The notes beneath the pieces were generated by a model. It did no database searches. It was given only the letters and a program-made list of their open reading frames with translations, and was not told the DNA's origin. A stretch of 6,658 nucleotides of DNA, taken from DATIXD01 sp035518875 (lineage in GTDB: Bacteria; Pseudomonadota; Gammaproteobacteria; Methylococcales; Methylococcaceae). A program made the translations under genes and the position numbers. The stretch is taken from positions 1 through 6,658 of the forward strand of contig DATIXD010000304.1 of assembly GCA_035518875.1 (NCBI GenBank), given 5' to 3'. Shown here in pieces: positions 1 through 6,063 of the stretch. The first letter of the stretch is position 1; every line of letters starts with the position of its first letter.

Positions 1-1460
1 GCCGTCAACATGGCGACCAGGGTGAGGCCGAAGGCCAGAATCTGGCTGACGCCCAGCCGGGGTTGACGGGTCAGGTTCTGGAGGCCGAAACGCCACGGTA
101 GGCTCAGGTACGGAAGCAGACCTCGGCTGATCTTGATGAGCGACAGGGCGATCAGACCAGCGACCGCGAGGGCCGCCATGCCGACGGACAAGACCGTGGC
201 GGTCAGGCGCCCGTCCCCAGTATACCGCCACAGTAAGGCCGAAAGGGACAACAGCGCCAAGCCATAAACCGTCCAGGCGCTGGAGGGCAGGGGAGCGAGA
301 TCGCGGCGCAGCACACGCAGCGGCGAGAGCCGCTTGAGTCGCAGCACCGGCGGCAGCGCGAAGCCGATCAGGACGAGCAAGCCGACGGCCACGCCGAACA
401 AGGGTGCGTACCAGGCAGGGCTGGCCAGGTCGCGCGGCAAGAAGTCTCGCAGATACCAGGCGATGCCGGCCTGGGAGAGATAGCCCAGCAGGCAACCTGC
501 GAGACTGGCGGCCAAGCCGACGAGCAAGAACTGCGCAAGATAAATTTGCAGCACGTCGCGTTCCCGCGCGCCTAAGCATTTCAGCATGGCGGTCATGTCG
601 AAATGCCTTTCCGTGTAGCGACGCGTGCTCATGGCGATGGCGACGCCGGCGATCAGCACGATGACGATGCTGCTCAAGCCCAGATAGCGCTCGGCCCGCG
701 TGAGGGCATTGCCGACCTCCGGACGGTCCTCGTGGATGTCGACCAGCCGCTGCCCGGCATGGAGCTTCGGTTTGAGCCAGCGCTTGAATTGTCGGATGCT
801 GTTCTCCTTGCCGGCGAACAGCGCGTAATAATGGGCGTGGCTGCCGGGCTGAATCACTGCGGTGGCTCGAAGATCGGCCTCGTTGATCATAACCCTGGGC
901 GACAGGCTGTAGAGGTCGCCTCGGCGATCCGGCTCGTGAATGATGAGCCGGGTCACCGTCAGTTTTTTCTCGCCCACGGTGATCGTGCCGCCCAAGGCGA
1001 TATGCAGGGTGGCGAGCACCCGCTGTTCCACCCATGCAGTGCCCGGCTCAGGTCCGTTGGACACCGGCGTTGCCTCCGCAATATCGGCCGTGCTTACGCG
1101 GAGAACGCCGCGGAGTGGGTAACCGGGGCTGACCGCCTTCACGCCGGTGAGCAGAATTTCCTCGTTTTCGACCAAGACGCTGGGAAATTCCACCGTTCGG
1201 GCCGTCTTCAGCGTCAATTCCCGGGCTTTGTCCCGCCATTCATCCGGGGCCGGCCTATGCCCGCTGACGACCAGATCGGCCGCGAGGAATTCCGCCGCCT
1301 GGTTGGTCATGGTGCGCGTCAGCCGGTGGCCGAGCAGGCTGACCGCTGTCGCTCCGGTGACGGCGATGATCAGGGCGGTCACCAGGATGGATAACTCGCC
1401 GCTTCGCCAGTCGCGGCGAACCAGGCGGAGAGCGAGAGCCAAGTTTTTGCCGATGATCAT
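1..1460 (-). CDS. YbbP-like ABC transporter permease (FtsX/MacB superfamily), N-terminal 486 residues, cut by left edge
   Basis: I translated this reading frame codon by codon and found no stop from the ATG at 1460-1458 to the window edge. GGGAGA lies just before the ATG as a good ribosome binding site. The protein starts MIIGKNLALALRLVRRDWRS. A first membrane segment lies near residues 24-43. A large presumably periplasmic domain follows (about 45-255), with YbbP-like features: VKAVSPGYPLRG (106-117), IIHEPD (172-177), PRVMINEADL (188-197) and VIQPGS (202-207). An FtsX core follows, with membrane segments near 261-280, 308-330, 350-370, 394-410 and 420-443, and the coupling stretch DMTAMLKCLGARERD (288-302). 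RFGLQNLTRQPRLGVSQ (457-473) begins the second half. E. coli YbbP is about 800 residues, so roughly 40% is missing to the left. Such permeases work with an ATPase (YbbA-like) and are thought to act on cell-envelope substrates. No ATPase gene lies immediately upstream; it may be beyond the edge. The family is confident, the substrate unknown. Confidence 0.88.
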   Translation of the reverse strand, partial: MIIGKNLALALRLVRRDWRSGELSILVTALIIAVTGATAVSLLGHRLTRTMTNQAAEFLAADLVVSGHRPAPDEWRDKARELTLKTARTVEFPSVLVENEEILLTGVKAVSPGYPLRGVLRVSTADIAEATPVSNGPEPGTAWVEQRVLATLHIALGGTITVGEKKLTVTRLIIHEPDRRGDLYSLSPRVMINEADLRATAVIQPGSHAHYYALFAGKENSIRQFKRWLKPKLHAGQRLVDIHEDRPEVGNALTRAERYLGLSSIVIVLIAGVAIAMSTRRYTERHFDMTAMLKCLGARERDVLQIYLAQFLLVGLAASLAGCLLGYLSQAGIAWYLRDFLPRDLASPAWYAPLFGVAVGLLVLIGFALPPVLRLKRLSPLRVLRRDLAPLPSSAWTVYGLALLSLSALLWRYTGDGRLTATVLSVGMAALAVAGLIALSLIKISRGLLPYLSLPWRFGLQNLTRQPRLGVSQILAFGLTLVAMLT

Positions 1461-1474
1461 GACCGTCTCCCGGA

Positions 1475-1487
1475 AGTCCGTCGGACT
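1475..1487. promoter_or_regulatory. Short palindrome just upstream of the permease ribosome binding site
   Basis: AGTCCG and CGGACT are perfect reverse complements flanking a single T. The site lies 15-27 bases before the permease ATG, next to the GGGAGA ribosome binding site. It could be a small operator or a 5-bp hairpin that affects translation. A palindrome this short is also common by chance in GC-rich DNA. No promoter could be identified in the 85-base gap (1461-1545). Confidence 0.2.
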
Positions 1488-1545
1488 CAAATTGGGTTTT
1501 GGGTCTGAGCCGATTTTCTCGGCGCTTCACCCGATTGATTCAAGA

Positions 1546-3246
1546 TTAGGAAGTGGGTATCTTCGGGGGCGACTGCTCCGAAAGAAAGGTACGCTTGACG
1601 ATGAGAATCGTCGCCATGGGCAGCGCCAGACCGATCAACGCGACGACGATGAACAACCCGCCCAGTTGGTTGTAATCAGCCGGAATCACTGCTGCTCCTG
1701 TCGCTTGATCCGTGACTTCACGCGTGACGGTAAACAGCCCGTTCAGAAACTTGGTGATCAGCTGGGAAAGAGAAAGCGCCAGGTTCATGAAGGCGGACAT
1801 GACCGCGAAAAAGGTCGCCTTGAGCTGAGCCGGCGCGGAACTGGCGATCCAGGCCAGCATCGGAATCATCGCGATTTGCCCTAGCGGTGATTCCAGGGCC
1901 GTGTCGACGACGGCGAGGAACCGCGCATCCACGACGCCGCCGGTGAGCGCCGCGGTCCAGTGATGGAAGCCATAGAACATGGCGATGTCGGGGAGGTACA
2001 GCAGTGTTGCGGCGATGGTCAGGACAGCGATGATATAGGTGATCGGGCGCTCCGCCATGAAGCGGCGGAAGATGAACATGCCGAACAGCGCCAAGGTGCT
2101 CGCGATCAAGGAGAGTTTGGCCAGGAACTGCTGATCGAAGCCGAGCACGTCGATCATCCACCAGGTCGAGCCCGCCCCGCTCAAAGGTACGGCACGGAAG
2201 GCGAAGATCACTGCCGCCGTTCCATACAAGGCGTTCAGGCTGCTGGGTTCTAACTCCTGGGTTAGCCGCGCCATGAGGAACAATACAATGGCGAGGGAGC
2301 CGGCAAAGACGATCTCCTGGTTAAACGGCACGTCGGCCAACCCCATGCCGGCGGAGAACAGAACGAATCCCAAACCGCCGCCCAGGATCCACAGGTTCAC
2401 TTCCGTCGGTGCCTCCACGGGGCGCGCCAGCAGCCGTTCGATCTCGTCGAATTCGAAACCTCGCGAGGCGAGCAGGCGCTCGTCGCGCTCCCGGACCCAG
2501 GCGGCCAGCAGCACGCCGAGGATGGATATGATGGGGATCAAGAGAGCGAATTGGTAAATGTCGAGATAGACCTCGGCCTTCTGCGCCGGGGTCAGGGTCT
2601 CGACGCCGCTAAACAGGTAGACGTTGGCGCTGGCCACCAACAGGGTTCCGCCGATGACGGCCACGCGTCCCAGGGTCTGCATGGTGGTGTGTGCCAGCCG
2701 GAGCTGTTCCTCGGGAACGGGACGACCATCCGCATCGATACGCGGCACGGCCTCCACCGTCATCGCGTCGGCCACCGTGTCCTGCAGCACGTAGCCGATT
2801 GGCGCCAACAGGGCCGAAATGACATACCAGGTTTCCGCCGGCAGAAGGTCTTGCATGAAGGCGGGTTTGGCCAACAGGCCCGTCATGATCAACAGGCTTA
2901 CTGTGATCAGAGCAGCACCCAGGTAGATCAAGCCGGCCTTGTGTCGCCAGGCCAGGTCCACGAGATGACCGAAGGGCATCTTGAGCGTCCATGGCAGCAT
3001 CGCCCAGAAGCCGAGCGCGGCCAGAAATTCGGCCGAAAGGCCCAGATATTCCTTCACGAAGAAGGTACCGACGATGCCGGTCAGACCGGAAACGCCCGCC
3101 GCAAGGTATACCATCAGCGGTGGAAGGTAGCTCAGCCGCATTTGTCGACCGAGATCTAAGATATTGCGGTCGAGCCAGTGTTTCCAGAGTATTGGAAGAC
3201 TGTCCGTTGACTCGGTATGAGCCGGAGAGGGTTGTCGGGTGGACAT
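1546..3246 (-). CDS. Major facilitator superfamily transporter, BT1/folate-biopterin transporter-like
   Basis: A 566-residue polytopic inner-membrane protein with about 12 hydrophobic segments. A roughly 40-residue polar N-terminus precedes the first (about 42-64). The match to the BT1/FBT group rests on a FFVKEYLGLS-type loop after helix 1 (62-71) and the following LPWTLKMPFGHLVDL (84-98), with conserved LPW, K89, G93 and D97. LQDTVADAMTVEA (154-166) resembles the family's D-x-x-x-D-S-x-V-x-E motif. The C-terminal stretch QIAMIPMLAWIASSAPAQLK (457-476) followed by ATFFAVMSAFMN is also typical. A charged cytoplasmic loop (251-283, starting VRERDERLLASRGFEFDEIE) separates the two halves. I chose the ATG at 3246; an in-frame TTG at 3267 would add seven residues, and neither has a clear ribosome binding site. 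The substrate cannot be read from the sequence; folates, pterins or unrelated solutes are possible. It lies 85 bases upstream of the permease on the same strand, so co-transcription is plausible. Confidence 0.78.
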   Translation of the reverse strand: MSTRQPSPAHTESTDSLPILWKHWLDRNILDLGRQMRLSYLPPLMVYLAAGVSGLTGIVGTFFVKEYLGLSAEFLAALGFWAMLPWTLKMPFGHLVDLAWRHKAGLIYLGAALITVSLLIMTGLLAKPAFMQDLLPAETWYVISALLAPIGYVLQDTVADAMTVEAVPRIDADGRPVPEEQLRLAHTTMQTLGRVAVIGGTLLVASANVYLFSGVETLTPAQKAEVYLDIYQFALLIPIISILGVLLAAWVRERDERLLASRGFEFDEIERLLARPVEAPTEVNLWILGGGLGFVLFSAGMGLADVPFNQEIVFAGSLAIVLFLMARLTQELEPSSLNALYGTAAVIFAFRAVPLSGAGSTWWMIDVLGFDQQFLAKLSLIASTLALFGMFIFRRFMAERPITYIIAVLTIAATLLYLPDIAMFYGFHHWTAALTGGVVDARFLAVVDTALESPLGQIAMIPMLAWIASSAPAQLKATFFAVMSAFMNLALSLSQLITKFLNGLFTVTREVTDQATGAAVIPADYNQLGGLFIVVALIGLALPMATILIVKRTFLSEQSPPKIPTS

Positions 3247-3533
3247 AGCGAATTTAGGCTTTGGCAAATGGGGTAGGCTTATCGGCGGGAAACCGCTTGG
3301 GCAGAAATTGTAAAGCTCCGGGGTTCTTGTGGCCAGAATCCGGCCTGAAACGGTAACCTTCTGGCCACAGGATCAGCCGCGTCCGGCCGTTGGATCGACC
3401 GCATCAGGTGACACGATGATGGGACAGGACTTCGGCTCGTCTGCGGATTTTTTCCCTCGGCTGATGACGTTGGGGGTTCATTGGTTGAGAATGATGGGTA
3501 ACCCGACTAACCCCACCCGCACGGTGCTTCCCT
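3247..3533. other. Divergent intergenic region between the MFS gene and tdh
   Basis: This 287-base stretch must carry the promoters for the leftward MFS gene and the rightward tdh gene. I see no convincing pair of sigma-70 boxes on either strand. The clearest structure is the perfect inverted repeat at 3328-3369. There is also a small GCGG-GAAA-CCGC hairpin at 3285-3296, within the likely MFS leader, and a GGGTAACCC palindrome at 3496-3504, about 30 bases before tdh. I recognise no riboswitch, and no T-rich run follows a stem as a terminator would require. Confidence 0.6.
3328..3369. promoter_or_regulatory. Perfect 11-bp inverted repeat with 20-base spacer, candidate operator or leader hairpin
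   Basis: TGTGGCCAGAA at 3328-3338 is the exact reverse complement of TTCTGGCCACA at 3359-3369. The 20-base spacer holds a further short CCG/CGG pairing (3340-3342 with 3351-3353). No run of T follows on either strand, so this is not an ordinary terminator. It lies 82 bases upstream of the MFS start and about 165 bases upstream of tdh. That position fits a binding site for a dimeric regulator controlling one or both divergent genes, or a structured leader. The regulator is unknown and function is inferred from symmetry and position only. Confidence 0.45.
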
Positions 3534-4562
3534 ATGATGAAAGCTTTGGTTAAAAGCCGCCCCGAACCCGGGCTTTGGCTCGAGTCCGCGCCCATCCCGA
3601 CGGTTGGGCCCAACGAGGTGCTGATCAAGGTTCTCAAAACCGGCATTTGCGGCACGGACCTTCACATTCTCAACTGGGACGGTTGGGCTCAGCGCAACAT
3701 TCCCGTGCCCCGCATCATCGGCCATGAATTCGTGGGCGAAATCGTCGAAATCGGGCCCGGGGTCACGGGCTACGCCATGGGCGACCGCGTCACCGCCGAA
3801 GGCCACATTACCTGCGGGATCTGCCGCAATTGCCGGGCGGGGAAGCGGCACCTTTGCGCCCATGCGGTCGGGATCGGCGGCGGGCGCGACGGGGCTTTCG
3901 CGGAGTATCTGGTCATGCCGGTGTTCAATCTGTGGCCGGTTCATCCGGACATTCCTTCCGAACTGGCGGCGATACTGGATCCTTTCGGCAACGCCGTGCA
4001 TTGCGCCCTGTCGTTCGACGTGGTCGGCGAAGATGTGCTGATTACAGGCGCCGGCCCGATCGGGATCACGGCGGCGGCGGTTTGCCGCTTCATCGGAGCG
4101 CGTCACATCGTGGTGACCGACACCAACGATTACCGGCTGGGCCTTGCGGCCAGCCTCGGCGCCTCGCGCACCGTCAATGTTGCCCGCCAATCGCTGCAAG
4201 ACGCGATGCGGGATTTGAAGATGTCCAACGGCTTCGATGTCGGTCTGGAAATGTCGGGCAACCCTGCGGCATTCAACAGCATGCTTGGCAATATGTATCA
4301 CGGCGGCTCTATCGCCTTGCTGGGGTTTCTGCCGCCCGGCACGCAAATCAACTGGGACGAGCTGATCTTCAAAGGGTTACACCTCAAAGGCGTCTATGGC
4401 CGGGAGATGTTCGAGACCTGGTACAAGATGACCCAACTCATCCGCGGCGGACTGGACATCCTTCCGGTCATCACCCACCGGTTCCCCGTCGATCGCCATG
4501 AAGAGGCGTTCGAGGTGGTGCGATCCGGGCAGTGTGCCAAGGTCGTGCTGGAGTGGGACTAA
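3534..4562 (+). CDS. tdh: L-threonine 3-dehydrogenase
   Basis: Zinc-dependent medium-chain dehydrogenase that oxidises L-threonine with NAD+ to L-2-amino-3-ketobutyrate in the cytoplasm. It is 342 residues long; E. coli Tdh has 341 and aligns along its whole length. The catalytic zinc ligands are C39 (in GICGTDLHI), H64 and E65 (in GHEF). The structural zinc set is C94, C97, C100 and C108 (from GHITCGICRNC). The nucleotide-binding GAGPIG lies at 172-177 and is followed by VVTDTNDYRL, whose aspartate fits NAD preference. DPFGNAVH (149-156) and GREMFETWYKM are Tdh hallmarks that separate it from generic alcohol or sorbitol dehydrogenases. The start is one of two adjacent ATGs (3534 or 3537). 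An in-frame stop at 3492, with no ATG, GTG or TTG after it, excludes anything further upstream. No good ribosome binding site precedes the start. kbl follows after 57 bases, completing the pathway. Confidence 0.97.
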   Translation: MMKALVKSRPEPGLWLESAPIPTVGPNEVLIKVLKTGICGTDLHILNWDGWAQRNIPVPRIIGHEFVGEIVEIGPGVTGYAMGDRVTAEGHITCGICRNCRAGKRHLCAHAVGIGGGRDGAFAEYLVMPVFNLWPVHPDIPSELAAILDPFGNAVHCALSFDVVGEDVLITGAGPIGITAAAVCRFIGARHIVVTDTNDYRLGLAASLGASRTVNVARQSLQDAMRDLKMSNGFDVGLEMSGNPAAFNSMLGNMYHGGSIALLGFLPPGTQINWDELIFKGLHLKGVYGREMFETWYKMTQLIRGGLDILPVITHRFPVDRHEEAFEVVRSGQCAKVVLEWD

Positions 4563-4582
4563 GCCGCTCGGCTGCGCTAACA

Positions 4583-4598
4583 TGGCGTCACGTCGCCA
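4583..4598. other. Small hairpin between tdh and kbl
   Basis: TGGCG (4583-4587) and CGCCA (4594-4598) pair across a six-base loop inside the 57-base tdh-kbl gap, ending seven bases before the kbl ribosome binding site. No T run follows, so it is not a terminator. It might tune mRNA stability or kbl translation, but the stem is only 5 bp and may be chance. Confidence 0.2.
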
Positions 4599-4619
4599 AC
4601 AGCCTGGAGGACTCCGCCC

Positions 4620-5807
4620 ATGACCTACCGCGAAACCCGATTCCAAAACGAACTTGAAGACATCCGGCAGCAGGGCCTTTACAAGGCCGAACGGGTCATC
4701 ACGACGCCCCAAGGTGTCGAACTCGCCACAACGGAACGGGGCCAAGCCCTCAACTTCTGCGCCAACAATTACTTGGGGTTAGCCAACCACCCAGAAATCG
4801 TCGAGGCGTCCATCGCCGCGCTTCGGAGCCACGGTTTCGGCATGGCGTCGGTGCGCTTCATCTGCGGCACCCAGGACCTTCACAAGGAACTCGAGCAAGC
4901 TATTGCAGCTTTTCTCGGTACCGAAGACGCCATCCTCTACAGCTCCTGTTTCGATGCCAATACCGGGCTGTTCGAAACTCTGCTCGGAGAAGAAGATGCC
5001 GTCATCAGCGATGCGCTAAACCATGCCTCCATCATCGATGGCATCCGACTTTGCAAGGCCGCGCGCTTTCGCTACGCCCATGGCGACATGAGCGACCTGG
5101 AAAGGCAGCTGCAGTCGGCTAAAGACCGCCGCACGCGGCTCATCGTCACCGACGGCGTGTTCAGCATGGATGGCGACATCGCCAGACTTGATGAGATTGT
5201 GGAACTGGCGGAGAAATACCAGGCCCTGTTCATGGTCGATGATTCCCACGGTACAGGGGTCATCGGAGCGACCGGCCGAGGCTCCGCAGAACATTGCCAG
5301 GTGCTGAACCGGATCGATATTTTTACCTCCACCTTCGGCAAGGCGCTGGGCGGAGGCGCCGGCGGCTTCACCGCCAGCCGAAGGGAAATCGTCGACCTTT
5401 TGCGTCAGCGTTCCCGACCCTACCTGTTTTCCAATACCCTTGCGCCACCTTTGGTTGCAGGTGCGTTGAAGGCCGTGGAACTAATCACGCGATCCGGTGA
5501 ACTGCGGGAGCGCCTCTGGGAAAACACTGCCTATTTCCGCCGGCGGATGCTCGAGGCCGGCTTCGAGATACGCCCGGGCGAACACCCCATCGTTCCCATC
5601 ATGCTGTACCAGGCGCACCTCGCCCAGCAAATGGCCACAGCCCTGCTGGGCGAAGGCATTTACGTCATCGGGTTTTCCTATCCGGTGGTGCCCAAGGGCG
5701 AGGCGCGCATCCGCATACAAATCACGGCGGCGCATACCAAAGCGCACCTGGACCAAGCGGTAGAAGCTTTCAGCCGGGCAGGGAGAACGCTTGGCGTGAT
5801 CCGGTAA
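4620..5807 (+). CDS. kbl: Glycine C-acetyltransferase (2-amino-3-ketobutyrate CoA ligase)
   Basis: PLP-dependent enzyme of the alpha-oxoamine synthase family (fold type I). It cleaves 2-amino-3-ketobutyrate with CoA to glycine and acetyl-CoA, the second step of threonine breakdown after Tdh. It has 395 residues against 398 for E. coli Kbl and matches over the full length. Diagnostic stretches are NFCANNYLGLANHP (45-58), HGFGMASVRFICGTQD (71-86), AILYSSCFDAN (104-114), DALNHASIIDG (131-141) and RQRSRPYLFSN. H135 should stack on the cofactor. D207 and H210 (MVDDSHG) contact its ring nitrogen and hydroxyl. K241 in TFGKALGGG forms the Schiff base. The related enzymes BioF and HemA are excluded by the overall Kbl-specific match. 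The ATG is supported by GGAGG at 4606-4610, nine bases upstream. The order here is tdh then kbl, the reverse of E. coli kbl-tdh. Confidence 0.97.
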   Translation: MTYRETRFQNELEDIRQQGLYKAERVITTPQGVELATTERGQALNFCANNYLGLANHPEIVEASIAALRSHGFGMASVRFICGTQDLHKELEQAIAAFLGTEDAILYSSCFDANTGLFETLLGEEDAVISDALNHASIIDGIRLCKAARFRYAHGDMSDLERQLQSAKDRRTRLIVTDGVFSMDGDIARLDEIVELAEKYQALFMVDDSHGTGVIGATGRGSAEHCQVLNRIDIFTSTFGKALGGGAGGFTASRREIVDLLRQRSRPYLFSNTLAPPLVAGALKAVELITRSGELRERLWENTAYFRRRMLEAGFEIRPGEHPIVPIMLYQAHLAQQMATALLGEGIYVIGFSYPVVPKGEARIRIQITAAHTKAHLDQAVEAFSRAGRTLGVIR

Positions 5808-5843
5808 GGTAATCGGCGCCCGCGCTAGGCGGACCGTTCGGAG

Positions 5844-5865
5844 AGAGGTCGGCTTGCGGGCCTCT
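5844..5865. other. Hairpin downstream of kbl, possible weak transcription end
   Basis: AGAGGTC (5844-5850) can pair with GGCCTCT (5859-5865) across an eight-base loop, with one G-U pair on the plus-strand RNA. It begins 37 bases after the kbl stop. No T run follows, so it is not a classical intrinsic terminator. It could mark the transcript's 3' end by protecting against exonucleases, or it could be chance. Confidence 0.25.
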
Positions 5866-5915
5866 GATTGGCCACCGCGCGAGTTGCGTAGGTTGTGTTA
5901 GCGGCTTTATCGCTA

Positions 5916-5939
5916 CAAATCGGCAGAACAGCCGATTTG
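5916..5939. other. Perfect 9-bp hairpin
   Basis: CAAATCGGC (5916-5924) and GCCGATTTG (5931-5939) are exact reverse complements around a six-base loop, AGAACA. The stem is the strongest local one in the convergent region. It lacks a following T run on either strand, so an intrinsic terminator is not supported. A bidirectional transcript-end or mRNA-stabilising role for kbl and the opposing protease gene is possible. It sits inside the larger palindromic element. Confidence 0.5.
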
Positions 5940-6009
5940 CGCGAAGCCGGCAAGAGTGCGATATAGGGACATGCTGCATGAGACCCAACATTCATGAGCA
6001 GATTTGTTG

Positions 6010-6029
6010 GGTTACGGCTTCGCCTAACC
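6010..6029. other. Hairpin at the right end of the palindromic element
   Basis: GGTTA (6010-6014) and GGC (6016-6018) pair with GCC (6022-6024) and TAACC (6025-6029). The loop is three bases (TTC), with one bulged C at 6015. The left arm can instead pair with ACCCAACA at 5983-5990, so two mutually exclusive folds exist. It lies 34 bases beyond the stop of the leftward protease gene and may also help end that transcript. Confidence 0.4.
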
Positions 6030-6063
6030 TAACCTTTCTGCGCCCGTGTTCGTTGATTTATGC

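Larger units (their letters stand above)
5890..6035. repeat. Palindromic, REP/MITE-like element with imperfect terminal inverted repeats
   Basis: The left end AGGTTGTGTTAG (5890-5901) and the right end CTAACCTAACCT (6024-6035) are reverse complements at 10 of 12 positions and enclose 146 bp. Nested inside are several hairpins. AGCG/CGCT (5900-5903 with 5911-5914) is extended by TTGT/ACAA. A perfect 9-bp stem lies at 5916-5939. ACCCAACA/TGTTGGGT pairs 5983-5990 with 6005-6012, and another stem lies at 6010-6029. No open reading frame here looks like a transposase. The sequence style (TGTTGGGTTA, TAACCTAACC) resembles short palindromes dispersed between genes in many proteobacteria, which I infer from general familiarity. 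Placement between two converging genes is typical of such elements. One copy alone cannot prove it is a repeat. Confidence 0.5.

Noticed and set aside
603..1394. 263-codon open frame on the plus strand
   Set aside because: It is the exact antisense register of the permease gene. Its translation is rich in H, D, R and Q with no recognisable domain, whereas the opposite strand reads as a clear membrane protein.
1509..1523. GCCGA-TTTTC-TCGGC hairpin between the MFS gene and the permease, considered as a terminator
   Set aside because: On the transcribed (minus) strand the stem is followed by TCAGACCC, not a T run, and the stem is only 5 bp.
2551..3159. 202-codon open frame on the plus strand
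   Set aside because: It is antisense to the MFS transporter, with low-complexity G/Q/H-rich translation and no plausible start signal.
3485..3513. TTGAGA, 17 bases, TAACCC as a possible tdh promoter
   Set aside because: The spacing is right but the -10 box matches only the first two consensus bases. In a sequence of this length such a match is expected by chance.
3247..3533. Riboswitch, such as a glycine or threonine-related leader, upstream of tdh
   Set aside because: I could not find the conserved core bases or helix arrangement of a known class; only the single inverted repeat stands out.
3329..3553. 74-codon plus-strand frame covering the intergenic region and overlapping the tdh start
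   Set aside because: The GTG start lies inside the inverted repeat, there is no ribosome binding site, and the composition is not protein-like. A leader peptide role cannot be supported.
3507..4346. 279-codon open frame on the minus strand
   Set aside because: It lies opposite tdh, whose whole length matches a known enzyme. The antisense product has no domain and is a consequence of high GC content.
5770..5991. 73-codon minus-strand frame across the end of kbl and the palindromic region
   Set aside because: It overlaps the kbl coding end and runs through hairpin sequence, with no homology I recognise.
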